A DNA stretch of 64,000 nt from Microbulbifer celer. GTDB taxonomy: Bacteria > Pseudomonadota > Gammaproteobacteria > Pseudomonadales > Cellvibrionaceae. The position numbers and the translations under genes were made by a program. Below the pieces are notes generated by a model. That model had not been told where the DNA came from. It did no database searches and saw only the letters and a program-made list of their open reading frames with translations. The stretch lies in the NCBI RefSeq assembly GCF_020991125.1, contig NZ_CP087715.1:806001-870000 (forward strand), read 5' to 3'. Of this stretch, positions 41,188 to 54,670 are shown piece by piece (within the stretch, counting starts at the first letter, position 1; each line of letters starts with the position of its first letter).

Positions 41188-42672
41188 TCAATGGCCGCCC
41201 ATGAGTTTTTCTACCGCATCGGGTTTGTTGTGCACGGCAAATTTATCCACCAGTGTTTCGCTGGCTTCGTTCAGCCCGATCAGTTCCACCTCGGTGCCCT
41301 CGCGACGGAATTTGACAACGACCTTGTCCAGCGCACCGATGGCGGTAATATCCCAGAAGTGGGAGCGGTGGACGTCGATCGTCACTTTGTCCAATGCTTC
41401 CTTGAAGTCAAATGATGCGATGAACTGCTCCGCCGAGGTAAAGAACACCTGGCCGACCACTTCATACTGGCGGTGGCTGGCATTGTCTTCGGCCAGCTCC
41501 GAGCGCACATAGAATACGCGGCCCACTTTATCGGCATAGAACAGGGCGCTGAGAATGACGCCGATGCCGACGCCCAACGCAAGGTTGTGGGTGTAAACAG
41601 TAACCACGACAGTGGCCAGCATGACGATACTGCTGCTCGGCGGGTGTTTGGCCATGTTGGTGATGGAATCCCAACTGAAGGTACCGATCGATACCATGAT
41701 CATGACGGCAACCAGAGCAGCCATCGGGATTTGTGAAACCCACTTGCCGAGAAATACCACCATGATCAGCAGGAGAGTACCCGCGACCAGTGTGGAAAGG
41801 CGGGTACGGCCACCGGATTTCACGTTGATTACCGACTGACCGATCATGGCGCATCCCGCCATACCGCCAAAGAAGCCGGAAACGATATTGGACAGGCCCT
41901 GGCCCTTGCATTCGCGATTGCGGTCGCTGGTGGTGTCGGTGAGGTCATCGACGATAGTGGCGGTCATCATGGATTCCAGCAGGCCAACGACCATCATGGT
42001 AAAGGCCACCGGGAAGATGATTTTCAGGGTTTCCAGGTTCAGCGGGATATCGGGCAGCAGGAACACCGGCAGGCTGTCGGGCAGTGCCCCCTTGTCGCCA
42101 ACAGTCGGTACCTCGATGCCCATGTACATGGTAAATGCGGTGATCACCACGATACAGACCAGCGGCGACGGAACGGCCTTGGTGACCAGTGGCAACAGGT
42201 AAATGATGCCGAGACCGACGGCGACCATGGCGTAAACATGCCAGGTGACACCGCTGAGCTCCGGTAGCTGCGCCAGGAAGATCAGGATGGCCAGGGCGTT
42301 GACGAATCCGGTGACCACGGACCGGGAAACAAACCGCATCAGGTTCCCCAGTTTGAGGAAGCCGGCAAGAATTTGCAGGAAGCCGGTCAGGATGGTCGCG
42401 GCCAGCAGGTATTGCAGCCCGTGTTCTTTCACCAGTCCTACCATCAGCAGCGCCATGGCGCCGGTGGCCGCCGAGATCATCGCTGGGCGGCCGCCGGTAA
42501 AGGCGCTGATGACGCAGATACAGAAGGAGGCGTAAAGGCCGACCTTGGGGTCGACACCGGCAATGATGGAGAAGGCAATGGCTTCGGGAATCAGTGCCAG
42601 CGCGACGACCGCACCAGCCAGAGAATCGTTCTTGATATTACTGAACCAATTCAGTTTAAGAGATCGCAACAT
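41188..42672 (-). CDS. SulP-family anion transporter with STAS domain
   Basis: A 494-residue protein. The SulP signature region is [35 protein letters not shown], followed by about 12-14 membrane segments and [32 protein letters not shown]-terminal STAS domain follows at about residues 410-490 ([31 protein letters not shown]). Substrate may be bicarbonate (BicA-like) or sulfate; the sequence does not tell. First gene of a two-gene operon with the universal stress protein. Confidence 0.9.
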   Translation of the reverse strand: MLRSLKLNWFSNIKNDSLAGAVVALALIPEAIAFSIIAGVDPKVGLYASFCICVISAFTGGRPAMISAATGAMALLMVGLVKEHGLQYLLAATILTGFLQILAGFLKLGNLMRFVSRSVVTGFVNALAILIFLAQLPELSGVTWHVYAMVAVGLGIIYLLPLVTKAVPSPLVCIVVITAFTMYMGIEVPTVGDKGALPDSLPVFLLPDIPLNLETLKIIFPVAFTMMVVGLLESMMTATIVDDLTDTTSDRNRECKGQGLSNIVSGFFGGMAGCAMIGQSVINVKSGGRTRLSTLVAGTLLLIMVVFLGKWVSQIPMAALVAVMIMVSIGTFSWDSITNMAKHPPSSSIVMLATVVVTVYTHNLALGVGIGVILSALFYADKVGRVFYVRSELAEDNASHRQYEVVGQVFFTSAEQFIASFDFKEALDKVTIDVHRSHFWDITAIGALDKVVVKFRREGTEVELIGLNEASETLVDKFAVHNKPDAVEKLMGGH

Positions 42673-43055
42673 CTATGGGGATCCTGAATAACGACAAAAT
42701 AGGAGCGCCCGGCAATACATACCCATTGCGCAGCAGAGGGCGCAGGACATTGAACACGCAGGCAGATAAAACGGTCGCGCATCTGGCACGATCGGTATAT
42801 GCAGGCAGGGCTGCATCCAGAGAGGGGGGGGAACTTAGGGCGGAGTCAGGCTCACGGTAATCACAATACAGTCTGGGGTTGTTTTCTGGGATTGGTGTAA
42901 GAAGGTCGCGGATTCTACCAGCAGCTGGGGAAATTGGCCAGACAAACTTTGGACACCAGATGCTCTCTATGCGGCCAGGGAAGATCCCGGGTTTCGGCGC
43001 TGTGCGCCTCCACCCGGGAGATTAAGGGGAGGTTAAGGGTGGGGGGAAGGAAAAG
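42673..43055. other. Intergenic region with a long hairpin
   Basis: 383 bp. It should hold the promoter of the SulP gene. At 42985-43019 is a hairpin TCCCGGGT...ACCCGGGA with an inner GGCGC-TGT-GCGCC stem, likely to mark the end of the S46 peptidase transcript. Nothing else identified. Confidence 0.5.
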
Positions 43056-45374
43056 TTACTGGGTGCTTTCCTCTGTCGGAGCCGCAACGCCCATTTCTTC
43101 CAGTAGGTTATCCGCGTGGTCCACGTTTTCCATCACCCACAGCATATATTCCACATCCACGTGAATGGCCCGGGTATTGTCGTTGAAATCCCAGTCCGCG
43201 TTGATGCTGTCGTAAGTGCCGTCGAACACCAGACCAACCAACTCACCTTTGCCGTTCATGGTGGCGGAGCCGGAGTTGCCACCGGTGATATCGACGGTAG
43301 TGAGGAAGTTGACTGGCACTGAGTCCAGCTCTTCATCATGGAAGCGACCGTAGTCCTCGTTCTCAATGGCATCCAGTAGGGCCTGGGGCGCATCGAACGG
43401 ATCTTCACCGGTGTACTTGGCTTCAATACCACGCAGGGTGGTGAAGGGCACAAAGCTGTCTTTGCCGTCATTACCATCGGCGGGACCTTTGATGGTGCCG
43501 GCGGGCGGGGTGTAGCCTTTTACCAGTCCGTAGGTCAGGCGCAGGGAGCTGTTGGCATCCGGGTACACGGGCTTACCCTGTTCGTTGTAGTAGGCAATCA
43601 GCAGGTCCATATACTGCGGACGCAGTTCGGCGAATTCGCCGCCCATGGCTTTCTGGCGCTGCTCGATGGCATAGCGATCGTCATAGGTGGCCACCGCCAG
43701 CTGGATGAATGGATCGTTACTGTTGCGGAAATCTTCCGGCGATTTCTCCATCCAATCGAGGCGGGTTTCAGTCTCGGTGAGGCCGGTGCCTTTGTACATG
43801 GTGGCGAGTTTTTGCTGCAGGGCGTCGCCACTCAGCTCGCCCTCGAAGAAGCTGTCGAAGCTCTCCAGGTGCTGGTCTTCCGGCAGTGCATTGTAGCGCT
43901 CGATAAAGTAGGTCCAGATGGCCTGGTCTACCGACGGCTCGAAGTTGCGCTCGATACGCTTCATGCTTTCGGTGAAACGGGTCATGTCGCGCTCCTGATA
44001 GCCGGGCTCGCGCTCCATGTTCGGCTTCTGCTTTTCCAGGCTGAGGCGGTACAGGCGCTGGGCGGCGCTCAGCATGGACGAGCGGTTCATATAGCCCAGC
44101 AGCAGGTCGCGCTCCTGGGTGGACTGCTTTTCGGTTATCAGTTTCTGCAGATCACTGATGACGGAAGCGTACTTTTTGCTGGCTTCCGGGTTGGCTTCAA
44201 TCCACGCCTGCAGATCTTGTTCCAGCTGTTGCTTACGCTGAAGCAGGTCGCTGCGGTTATAGCCCTCCATCATGCCGGTAAAGTTTTTGGCATAGTTGTT
44301 GAGGCCGGCCACCAGGCTTGCATATTTGAGTGCGGCATCCTTGTTGTCTTCGGTGGCGTTACCGATGACCTCAGACCATTCCGCCAGCACTTTCTGCATG
44401 GTGGGGTAGTACCAGGTGAAGTTGTTGCTCACTTCTTCCGCGGTGCGGTAGCGGTTGGTGCTGCCGGGGTAGCCGGCGACCATCACGTAATCACCCTCTT
44501 CCGGTCCTTGAGTTGCCACTTTCAGGTGGTGCTTGGGCTCGTAGGGCACATTGTCTTCAGAGAAGTCGGCGGGTTTGCCATCCGGGCCCACATAGGCGCG
44601 CAGGAAAGAGTAGTCGCCGGTGTGGCGCGGCCACATCCAGTTGTCGATATCGCCACCGAACTTGCCGATGGAAGAGGCGGGGGCGTGCACCAGGCGCACG
44701 TCGCGGATCGCCAGCTGTTTGATCAGGTAGTAGCTGGCACCGCCGTAGTAGCTGTAGACCTCGCAGCGGTGGCCGGGGTCGGATTCACACTCGGCGACCA
44801 GCGCCTTTTCCGCATCTTCAATGGCCTTGAAGCGGGTGGCACCGTCCATGTCGTCGCTGAGCTTGCCTTTCACCTTGTCGGTGACTTCCTGCATGTCCAC
44901 GGTGACGTAAACGCGGGAGCCGGGCACCGCGGGCAGTTCTTCCTCCAAGGTTTTGGCGAGAAAGCCATTGGCCAGCAGGTCGTTGTCTTCCGTGGAGTTG
45001 TAGGAAATGGAGCCGTAGGCGCAGTGGTGGTTGGTGGCCACCAGTCCCTTGGGGGAGACGAAAGACGCGGAGCAGCCGCCGAGACTGACGACCGCATTCA
45101 TGGGGAACTTGGTCAGGTCTGTCATGGTTTCCGGGTCCAGCTCCAGCCCCAGGCTTTTCAACTTGTCGCCCAGTTCCGGCAGCTGGCGGGGCATCCACAT
45201 GCCCTCGGTGGATACGTTGTTGGAGACATTGGTGTTGGCGGCAGATTGCGCAGGCTTTGCGGTGGTGTCTTCAGTGTCGGTGTTTTGAGTGTTCTCAGCC
45301 GGCTTGCCGCAGGCGGCCAGCATGGCAACAGCCATAGACAATCCCAGAACTCGGGGAAAGTTGGTGTAGGTCAC
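43056..45374 (-). CDS. S46-family dipeptidyl-peptidase (DPP7-like) lipoprotein
   Basis: A 772-residue protein with a lipoprotein signal (lipobox LAAC, residues 19-22) and a spacer of about 35 residues. The chymotrypsin-like part has the catalytic His in LVATNHHCAYG (residue about 116) and the catalytic Ser in DITGGNSGSATMNGKGELVGLVFDG. The residue 18 after this Ser, which sets specificity in the family, is Gly, as in DPP7 (hydrophobic P1) and unlike the Arg of DPP11 (Asp/Glu). The helical insert GMWMPRQLPEL and the DNWMWPRHTGDYSFLRAY block are typical. It probably releases dipeptides from oligopeptides in the periplasm or at the outer membrane. Confidence 0.9.
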   Translation of the reverse strand: MTYTNFPRVLGLSMAVAMLAACGKPAENTQNTDTEDTTAKPAQSAANTNVSNNVSTEGMWMPRQLPELGDKLKSLGLELDPETMTDLTKFPMNAVVSLGGCSASFVSPKGLVATNHHCAYGSISYNSTEDNDLLANGFLAKTLEEELPAVPGSRVYVTVDMQEVTDKVKGKLSDDMDGATRFKAIEDAEKALVAECESDPGHRCEVYSYYGGASYYLIKQLAIRDVRLVHAPASSIGKFGGDIDNWMWPRHTGDYSFLRAYVGPDGKPADFSEDNVPYEPKHHLKVATQGPEEGDYVMVAGYPGSTNRYRTAEEVSNNFTWYYPTMQKVLAEWSEVIGNATEDNKDAALKYASLVAGLNNYAKNFTGMMEGYNRSDLLQRKQQLEQDLQAWIEANPEASKKYASVISDLQKLITEKQSTQERDLLLGYMNRSSMLSAAQRLYRLSLEKQKPNMEREPGYQERDMTRFTESMKRIERNFEPSVDQAIWTYFIERYNALPEDQHLESFDSFFEGELSGDALQQKLATMYKGTGLTETETRLDWMEKSPEDFRNSNDPFIQLAVATYDDRYAIEQRQKAMGGEFAELRPQYMDLLIAYYNEQGKPVYPDANSSLRLTYGLVKGYTPPAGTIKGPADGNDGKDSFVPFTTLRGIEAKYTGEDPFDAPQALLDAIENEDYGRFHDEELDSVPVNFLTTVDITGGNSGSATMNGKGELVGLVFDGTYDSINADWDFNDNTRAIHVDVEYMLWVMENVDHADNLLEEMGVAAPTEESTQ

Positions 45375-45540
45375 GATAAATCCTTCTTATTTGAGGGTTA
45401 TATTTGTGGAAATTACTGGAGCGTTGAAATAGTGGTCGGCCGCACGGCGGCGATCCTGTGCCGAAATACTCTCATAGTTCGCAAGAAGCGAAAACAATAC
45501 TTCATCTGGCTGGGCGGGAGTGGTCGGCATACGCAAGAAT

Positions 45541-45593
45541 GCGCAGCGCCCCCGCTAGTGGCCCGTTAGTGGCCCAGTAGGAAGGCGCTGCGC
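45541..45593. repeat. Inverted repeat in the S46/glycine-zipper intergenic region
   Basis: GCGCAGCGCC (45541-45550) and GGCGCTGCGC (45584-45593) are perfect complements; the loop contains two copies of TAGTGGCCC. The 293-bp gap (45375-45667) holds no gene. Possible terminator of the minus-strand gene at 45668-45940. Confidence 0.45.
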
Positions 45594-45667
45594 CAAGTGC
45601 TGAGGTAGCAGCAATATAGAAGTCGCTATTAAAGGGGGGAACCCTGTTTAAGGGCTACCCGAGATCG

Positions 45668-45940
45668 TTAACGTTCATACACGCGGCGGCCGCGGCTGTC
45701 GTAGTAGTAGCGCTTTTTCTTTTCACGGTCGTACAGCCAGCCACCGACACCACCCAGTACAGAGCCGACTGCCGCACCACCGATATCACCGCCAGTTACC
45801 AGTGCCCCGGTCACTGCACCGATACCGATACCCGTGCCTACGCGCCGATCGGTATCGCTCATGTTGGCGCAACCGGTTGTTGCCAGAGTGAATGTCAGTG
45901 CGGAAGCCAGTCCCGCGCGTTTGAGTGTCTGAAATTGCAT
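45668..45940 (-). CDS. Glycine-zipper (2TM) small lipoprotein
   Basis: About 90 residues. Lipoprotein signal with Cys in ATTGCANMSD, then a glycine-zipper segment (VGTGIGIGAVTGALVTGGDIGGAAVGSVLGGVGGWLYD) and a basic, Tyr-rich end (KKRYYYDSRGRRVYER). Similar small proteins (OsmB/Rick_17kDa_Anti type) sit in the outer membrane. The ATG at 45940 is chosen: GGAG stands 7 nt upstream and it gives the signal peptide directly. Divergent from the DUF3820 gene. Confidence 0.85.
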   Translation of the reverse strand: MQFQTLKRAGLASALTFTLATTGCANMSDTDRRVGTGIGIGAVTGALVTGGDIGGAAVGSVLGGVGGWLYDREKKKRYYYDSRGRRVYER

Positions 45941-46041
45941 ACAATACTCCGGATTGTTCATCTGCTCGGAAGTTGCCGATGCAGTGTATGGTGGCGAATG
46001 ACGACCTCCCATTTTTTGTCAATGAAAAAAGTTGTACCACG

Positions 46042-46254
46042 ATGATGGAAAAGCAGGACCTGGTGGATATTGCCCGTACCCGGATGCCTTTTGGCAAGTA
46101 TGCCGGCCGGATGCTGATCGATTTGCCAGAGGAATATCTGCTCTGGTTTGCGAAGCAAGGGTTTCCGAGCGGGCGGCTGGGGCAGCTGATGGCGATGACG
46201 CTGGAAATCAAGATCGAGGGACTGGAAGGGTTGATCAAACCCCTTAAGCGTTGA
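46042..46254 (+). CDS. DUF3820-family small protein
   Basis: About 70 residues: DLVDIARTRMPFGKYAGRMLIDLPEEYLLWFAKQGFPSGRLG is the hallmark of DUF3820 (MPFGKY and PEEYLLWF). Two adjacent ATGs (46042, 46045) are possible starts; longer in-frame versions would run back across the promoter of the divergent lipoprotein and are unlikely. Proposed roles in the literature for this family are weak; function unknown. Confidence 0.82.
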   Translation: MMEKQDLVDIARTRMPFGKYAGRMLIDLPEEYLLWFAKQGFPSGRLGQLMAMTLEIKIEGLEGLIKPLKR

Positions 46255-46293
46255 GGGGGTGCTGACTACCCCTGATATTGCTGAAGTTCGGGA

Positions 46294-46524
46294 TCAGTGC
46301 TTTCTTTTCCAGTTACCGTCGTCGCTCTTCTCGTACTCCTCCTTCACTGCCGACCAGGCCACCGCATGGGCAGTCTCTTCCCGGCTGCGATCTTCGCGGC
46401 GGTCCTCTGGGTCTTTGTATTGATCCCAGGCACTGTTGAAGGCTTCTTTGTAGATCGACTGGGCGTGTGGGGGCAGCGAATTTTTAACGGCGTCCGGTAG
46501 ATCACTGCGATTGTCATAGGGCAT
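46294..46524 (-). CDS. chaB: ChaB-family protein
   Basis: A 76-residue protein: YDNRSDLPDAVKNSLPPHAQSIYKEAFNSAWDQY and the AHAVAWSAVKEEYEKSDDGNW ending are the ChaB fold. E. coli ChaB was described as a regulator of the ChaA cation antiporter, but no chaA is visible here. The ATG at 46524 has GGAAG upstream. Convergent with the DUF3820 gene. Confidence 0.9.
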   Translation of the reverse strand: MPYDNRSDLPDAVKNSLPPHAQSIYKEAFNSAWDQYKDPEDRREDRSREETAHAVAWSAVKEEYEKSDDGNWKRKH

Positions 46525-50106
<3,582 letters not shown>

Positions 50107-50192
50107 AGCTGAGCCACGGGCACTGAAAAGGGGCGTCCTGTCTCTTTTCAGTCACCCGTTCAGTTTGCTGTCGATAAGCAGTTTGCAGTATT

Positions 50193-50220
50193 CAGAGGGC
50201 GCTTTTGCGCCCTCTGTTCT
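50193..50220 (+). terminator. Terminator between the chitinase genes
   Basis: CAGAGGGCGC-TTTT-GCGCCCTCTG, a perfect 10-bp stem, followed by TTCTTT. A weaker hairpin (ACTGAAAAG...CTTTTCAGT) precedes it at 50122-50152. The second chitinase gene begins 39 bp later, so transcription of the pair may be partly uncoupled. Confidence 0.8.
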
Positions 50221-50258
50221 TTGCGTTGTATTCGGATAATCAATAAAAGGAACACAGC

Positions 50259-51836
50259 ATGAAAAGTCGTTTAATGGGCGCACTTGCCCTCGCGCTTTTC
50301 TCGGTCAATGTCGCTGCGGTGGATTGCAGTGCGCGCGCGGACTGGGAAAGCAGTGCAATTTATGTGGAAGGGGATGCGGTGGCGCATCTCGGCAATGCCT
50401 ACACCGCAAACTGGTGGACCCAGAACGAGGACCCTACCACCCACTCGGGTACCTGGGACGTGTGGGAGTACGATGGCGCCTGTGATGGCAGCTCATCTTC
50501 CGGAGGCTCCAGTTCTTCCAGCTCCTCCTCCTCGAGTTCATCTTCCTCATCGAGCTCTTCTTCCAGCTCCTCATCGAGCTCTGGTGGCAGTTCAGGTGGT
50601 GGCAGTTGCACATCTGCACAGTACGTTGCGGGCAATGCCTATGCCGCGGGTGATGTTGTTCAGAACGCGGGGTTTGAATTTCAGTGCAATATCGCCGGCT
50701 GGTGTTCATCCGATGCGGCCTGGGCCTATGAGCCCGGCGTGGGCGCGCATTGGGAAGATGCCTGGAGTCAGGTGGGGGATTGCGGCAGTGGTTCTTCCAG
50801 CAGTTCATCCAGTGGTGGATCCAGCTCCTCTGGTTCTGGCTCCTCCAGTTCTTCCGGCGGCAGCTCGTCGGGCGGCAACAGCGGCCTGCTGCCGAAGCAT
50901 GCGCTGGTGGGTTACTGGCACAACTTCGACAACGGCTCCGGTCTGTACCGTATCAGCGAAGTGTCCGATGTGTGGGACGTGATCGTGGTGGCCTTTGCCG
51001 ATGATGCCGGCAACGGCAGTGTCGCGTTCAACCTGGATCCCGGTCTGGACAAGCAGCAGTTTATCGACGATGTGGCGGCCAAGCGTGCCGACGGCAAGAT
51101 CGTGATTCTCTCGTTTGGGGGTGAGAAGGGTACCGTTACCTTGAACTCCGAAGAAAACGTCAGCAACTTTGTCAACAGCACCGCGGCCATCATCGATGAG
51201 TACGGCTTTGACGGGATCGATATCGATCTGGAATCCGGCGCGGGCGTGATGCACGGGGCACCGGTGATCGAGAACATGGTGGATGCGGTCAAGCAACTGA
51301 AGCAGCAGTACCCGAACATGTACCTGTCCATGGCGCCGGAGCATCCCTATGTGCAAGGCGGTTACGTGTCTTATACCGGTATCTGGGGCGCCTACCTGCC
51401 GATGATCGACCAGTTGCGCGACGAGCTGGATCTGCTGCACGTGCAGCTGTACAACAATGGCGGCCTCGCCACCCCGTATCGCGGACCGGCCTATCCGGCA
51501 GGTTCTGTGGATATGATGGTGTCTTCCGCACTGATGCTGATCGAAGGCTTCCCGCTGGGGTATGGCGATGCCGGGTTCTTTGAGGGCCTGCGCCCGGATC
51601 AGGTGGGCCTGGCGCTGCCATCGGGCCCCAGTGCCGCCGGTAGCGGCTTCGCGACCACCGCGGACATCAACCGCGCGCTGGACTGCCTGACCCAGCAATT
51701 GAACTGCGACACCCTGACGCCGTCCCAGGCGTATCCGACCTTCAACGGTGTCATGACCTGGTCGATCAACTGGGATATGCACGACGGTGGCATCTTCTCC
51801 GGGCCGGTGGGTAGTCACGTGCATAACCTGCCGTAA
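50259..51836 (+). CDS. Secreted GH18 chitinase with CBM5/12-like modules and poly-serine linkers
   Basis: A 525-residue enzyme. Signal peptide about 1-20 (LALALFSVNVAA). An N-terminal CBM5/12 (WESSAIYVEGDAVAHLGNAYTANWWTQNEDP), a poly-Ser linker with nearly 30 serines (about 78-115), a second cysteine-containing module (CTSAQYVAGNAYAAGDVVQ), a second Ser/Gly linker (about 176-207) and a GH18 domain (about 210-520) with ILSFGGEKG and the catalytic DGIDIDLE, Glu325. The ChiD/Streptomyces-type short barrel lacks the ChiA insertion, so it probably has a more open cleft. Follows the first chitinase; both should act together on chitin. Confidence 0.95.
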   Translation: MKSRLMGALALALFSVNVAAVDCSARADWESSAIYVEGDAVAHLGNAYTANWWTQNEDPTTHSGTWDVWEYDGACDGSSSSGGSSSSSSSSSSSSSSSSSSSSSSSSSGGSSGGGSCTSAQYVAGNAYAAGDVVQNAGFEFQCNIAGWCSSDAAWAYEPGVGAHWEDAWSQVGDCGSGSSSSSSSGGSSSSGSGSSSSSGGSSSGGNSGLLPKHALVGYWHNFDNGSGLYRISEVSDVWDVIVVAFADDAGNGSVAFNLDPGLDKQQFIDDVAAKRADGKIVILSFGGEKGTVTLNSEENVSNFVNSTAAIIDEYGFDGIDIDLESGAGVMHGAPVIENMVDAVKQLKQQYPNMYLSMAPEHPYVQGGYVSYTGIWGAYLPMIDQLRDELDLLHVQLYNNGGLATPYRGPAYPAGSVDMMVSSALMLIEGFPLGYGDAGFFEGLRPDQVGLALPSGPSAAGSGFATTADINRALDCLTQQLNCDTLTPSQAYPTFNGVMTWSINWDMHDGGIFSGPVGSHVHNLP

Positions 51837-51937
51837 GTACTTTCCGTTCCAATAGATCCGCTTCAGCCCTCCGCACCATTCGTGGTACGGGGGCTTGGTG
51901 TGCCTGACGGTGCGGTTCCGGTAATGTCCGGACATAA

Positions 51938-51963
51938 AAAAACCCGACAAAAGCCGGGTTTTT
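51938..51963. terminator. Bidirectional terminator between chitinase and gltA
   Basis: AAAAACCCG (51938-51946) and CGGGTTTTT (51955-51963) around an 8-nt loop; the A-run and T-run make it work on both strands, for the chitinase transcript and for gltA. Confidence 0.9.
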
Positions 51964-51981
51964 CCGATCCTGAAAAATCGC

Positions 51982-53271
51982 TTAGCGGTCGTTCAGGGAT
52001 ACGTAGTCGCGCGGCGTGTAGCCAGTGTATAGCTGACGCGGACGGCCGATCTTGTATGGGTTGGAGATCATCTCGTTCCAGTGTGCAATCCAGCCTGCGG
52101 TACGGCCGGTGGCGAAGATCACGGTGAACATGTCGGTAGGAATACCGATGGCCTTCATGATGATGCCGGAGTAGAAGTCCACGTTCGGGTAGAGTTTCTT
52201 CTCGACGAAGTACTCGTCTTCCAGTGCGATCTTTTCCAGTTTCTTGGCGATGCGCAGCAGCGGATCGTTCTCGGCACCCATGGCGCCCAGTACTTCGTCG
52301 CAGATGCCCTGCATGACGCGGGAGCGCGGGTCGAAGTTCTTGTACACACGGTGGCCGAAGCCCATCAGGCGGAACGGATCGTTCTTGTCTTTGGCCTTGG
52401 CAACGTACTCGTCGATACGGCTCTCGTCGCCGATCTCCTGCAGCATGTTCAGTACCGCTTCGTTGGCGCCGCCGTGTGCCGGGCCCCACAGGGTGGCAAT
52501 ACCGGAGGAGATACAGGCGAAGGGGTTGGCACCGGAAGAGCCGGCGAGACGCACAGTAGAAGTGGAGGCGTTCTGCTCGTGATCGGCGTGCAGCAGGAAG
52601 ATCACGTCCATGGCCTTGGCCACAACCGGATCGATCTTGCTCGGCTCACAGGGGTTGCCGAACATCATGTGCAGGAAGTTCTCGGAGTAGCTGAGGCTGT
52701 TGTCCGGATACATGAACGGCTGGCCCTTGCTGTGCTTGTAGCACATGGCGGCCAGGGTCGGCATCTTGGCGATCAGGCGGTCCGCAGAGATCTTGCGGTG
52801 TTCCGGATCGGTGATGTCCAGGGAGTCGTGGTAGAAGGAGGCGAGGGCGCCGACAACGCCACACATCATGGCCATCGGGTGGGCGTCGTAGCGGAAGCCC
52901 TTGAAGAAGTTGACCAGTGACTCGTGCACCATGGTGTGGTTCATGATGCTGTTGACATATTCCTTCTTCTGCTGGGCAGACGGCAGTTCGCCGTTCATCA
53001 GCAGGTAGCAGGTTTCCAGATAGTCTGACTTCTCCGCCAGCTGTTCAATGGGATAGCCACGGTGCAGTAGCACGCCATTGGCACCATCGATATAGGTGAT
53101 CTTGGATTCGCAGGAGGCGGTGGACATGAAGCCCGGGTCGTAGGTGAACAGGCCTTTGCCGGCCAGGCTGCTGACGTCGACAACGTCGGGTCCAGCAGTT
53201 CCGGAATAGACCGGCAGGTCGTAGGGAGCGTCGATACCGTCGACCGTGAGTTGAGCTTTCTTGTCGGACAT
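51982..53271 (-). CDS. gltA: Citrate synthase (type II, hexameric)
   Basis: A 429-residue protein with the gammaproteobacterial GltA pattern: [20 protein letters not shown] (active-site His), [31 protein letters not shown] (second His) and [20 protein letters not shown] late in the chain with the catalytic Asp. It condenses oxaloacetate and acetyl-CoA. AGGAG stands 7 nt before the ATG. Divergent from sdhC, the usual gltA/sdh layout. Confidence 0.98.
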   Translation of the reverse strand: MSDKKAQLTVDGIDAPYDLPVYSGTAGPDVVDVSSLAGKGLFTYDPGFMSTASCESKITYIDGANGVLLHRGYPIEQLAEKSDYLETCYLLMNGELPSAQQKKEYVNSIMNHTMVHESLVNFFKGFRYDAHPMAMMCGVVGALASFYHDSLDITDPEHRKISADRLIAKMPTLAAMCYKHSKGQPFMYPDNSLSYSENFLHMMFGNPCEPSKIDPVVAKAMDVIFLLHADHEQNASTSTVRLAGSSGANPFACISSGIATLWGPAHGGANEAVLNMLQEIGDESRIDEYVAKAKDKNDPFRLMGFGHRVYKNFDPRSRVMQGICDEVLGAMGAENDPLLRIAKKLEKIALEDEYFVEKKLYPNVDFYSGIIMKAIGIPTDMFTVIFATGRTAGWIAHWNEMISNPYKIGRPRQLYTGYTPRDYVSLNDR

Positions 53272-53930
53272 TGTGGACTCCTAAAAACTATTCTTTTGCC
53301 AGCTTTTTCTTCCACACAAACCCCTGAATTACTGCTGGGGGTTTTGGGCCGGGTGCGACTCGTTCCGCGCTCTTTTTGTGATCACCTTCTACTGGGTAAA
53401 GCTGCGAATTTGCTCACGCACAACCCGGAAAGTGCCGGATTCTGCGGGCTCGGAGTGCCTTCGTTGGCTGCATCCGGACGCGGACATGGGGCTAGCGGGC
53501 TTTTAAGCGCGGCCAAACTTAAGTGCCGCGCCTCAAATTGTCAAACCAAATCGGACTGGCTGGGGGGTTCTATGCCCGCAGGATCTTCCGTGTTTGCGGC
53601 GGGTGGCAGGAATTTTGCCTGTGTCGGAAGGCAAACCGGCGCGGAAATCCGGGTGGAACGAAATGCGTGCTTCGTACCCTGGTCTGGACTTCGCCGGGAC
53701 CTGCTTAATAGGGCGTGGCGTGGATTGCAACTACTAGAAAGCGACCGCCATGGGCCTGAGGTTCGTTGTGTTTTGAAATCTGAATGCCTATAATCCGCGC
53801 GGCTTGCGCCGTGGTAAGGCCACTTTGTACAAGACCTCTACAGGTTGCGCGCTAAGTGATCAGCGAGCCCGCCCGGTACCAAGAAAACTAACGGGCGCCC
53901 CGTCTTTCAGGGCAAAAAGGTGTTTTTCCT
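53272..53930. other. gltA-sdhC divergent promoter region
   Basis: 659 bp without a gene. A candidate sdh promoter is TTGTGT (53766-53771), a 17-nt spacer and TATAAT (53789-53794), 137 bp before sdhC. Short frames here look like chance. Confidence 0.5.
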
Positions 53931-54305
53931 GTGAACAAAAACAGACCTGTCAATCTAGACATTTCTACTATCAAGCTCCCCGTGCCAGCGTTGGTCTCTA
54001 TTCTTCACCGTATTTCCGGTGTAGTGCTCTTCGCTGTGGTTGCACTTCTATTGTGCATGCTGGATTCCAGTCTGGAATCCGAACAGGGTTTCCAAAAGGT
54101 AGCAGACGTACTCAATAGTGTGCCGGCCAAGCTCATCCTGTGGGCATCACTGGCTGCGCTGATCTACCACCTCATCGCCGGTGTACGTCACCTGCTGATG
54201 GATGCGGGCCTCGGTGAGAGCCTTGAAGGTGGTCGCCGCGGCGCGGTGATAGTACTCGTGCTTTCAGTCGTTCTCATTCTGCTTGCGGGGGTACTGATAT
54301 GGTAA
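53931..54305 (+). CDS. sdhC: Succinate dehydrogenase cytochrome b556 subunit
   Basis: A 124-residue protein with three membrane helices and the quinone/heme-site LVSILHRISGVVLF (Ser and Arg) plus the heme-ligand His in AALIYHLIAGVRHLLMD. With SdhD it anchors the SdhAB enzyme. GTG start at 53931; its stop overlaps sdhD by 7 nt. Confidence 0.97.
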   Translation: MNKNRPVNLDISTIKLPVPALVSILHRISGVVLFAVVALLLCMLDSSLESEQGFQKVADVLNSVPAKLILWASLAALIYHLIAGVRHLLMDAGLGESLEGGRRGAVIVLVLSVVLILLAGVLIW

Positions 54306-54667
54306 AGGCAGTAACGGGTTTCGGTCGTAGCGGTCTGTACGACTGGTTTATTCAGCGTGTCAGCGCAGTTGTGCTGGTGGCTTACACCCTCTTTATAGTG
54401 GGCTTTATCTTTCTCTCTAAAGATTTCGGCTATGCGAGCTGGTCGGCGCTGTTCGAGCAGCGCTGGGTGCGCGTATTCAGCCTGGTGGCCCTGATCTCCA
54501 CGATCGTTCACGCCTGGATCGGTCTCTGGTCCGTCATTACCGATTACCTCACCAATCGCATGATGGGTGGCAAAGCTACGATTCTGCGTATTGTCGTCGA
54601 GGTGTTGTTGGGCGCTGTTGCCGTGTTCTACGCGGTTTGGGGCATTGAAATTCTGTGGGGTGTGTAA
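54299..54667 (+). CDS. sdhD: Succinate dehydrogenase membrane anchor subunit
   Basis: A 122-residue protein with three membrane helices (about 20-40, 58-80, 90-115). The heme-ligand His and the quinone-site Tyr are in STIVHAWIGLWSVITDYL. The ATG at 54299 overlaps sdhC by 7 nt, and sdhA follows three bases later. Confidence 0.96.
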   Translation: MVKAVTGFGRSGLYDWFIQRVSAVVLVAYTLFIVGFIFLSKDFGYASWSALFEQRWVRVFSLVALISTIVHAWIGLWSVITDYLTNRMMGGKATILRIVVEVLLGAVAVFYAVWGIEILWGV

Positions 54668-54670
54668 GTC

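Noticed and set aside
43812-45569. A 585-codon plus-strand frame opposite the S46 peptidase
   Set aside because: A shadow of the peptidase gene; no motif and no plausible start region.
50500-50600. Repetitive TCC/TCA tract as a CRISPR or tandem-repeat array
   Set aside because: It encodes an in-frame poly-serine linker in a secreted chitinase.
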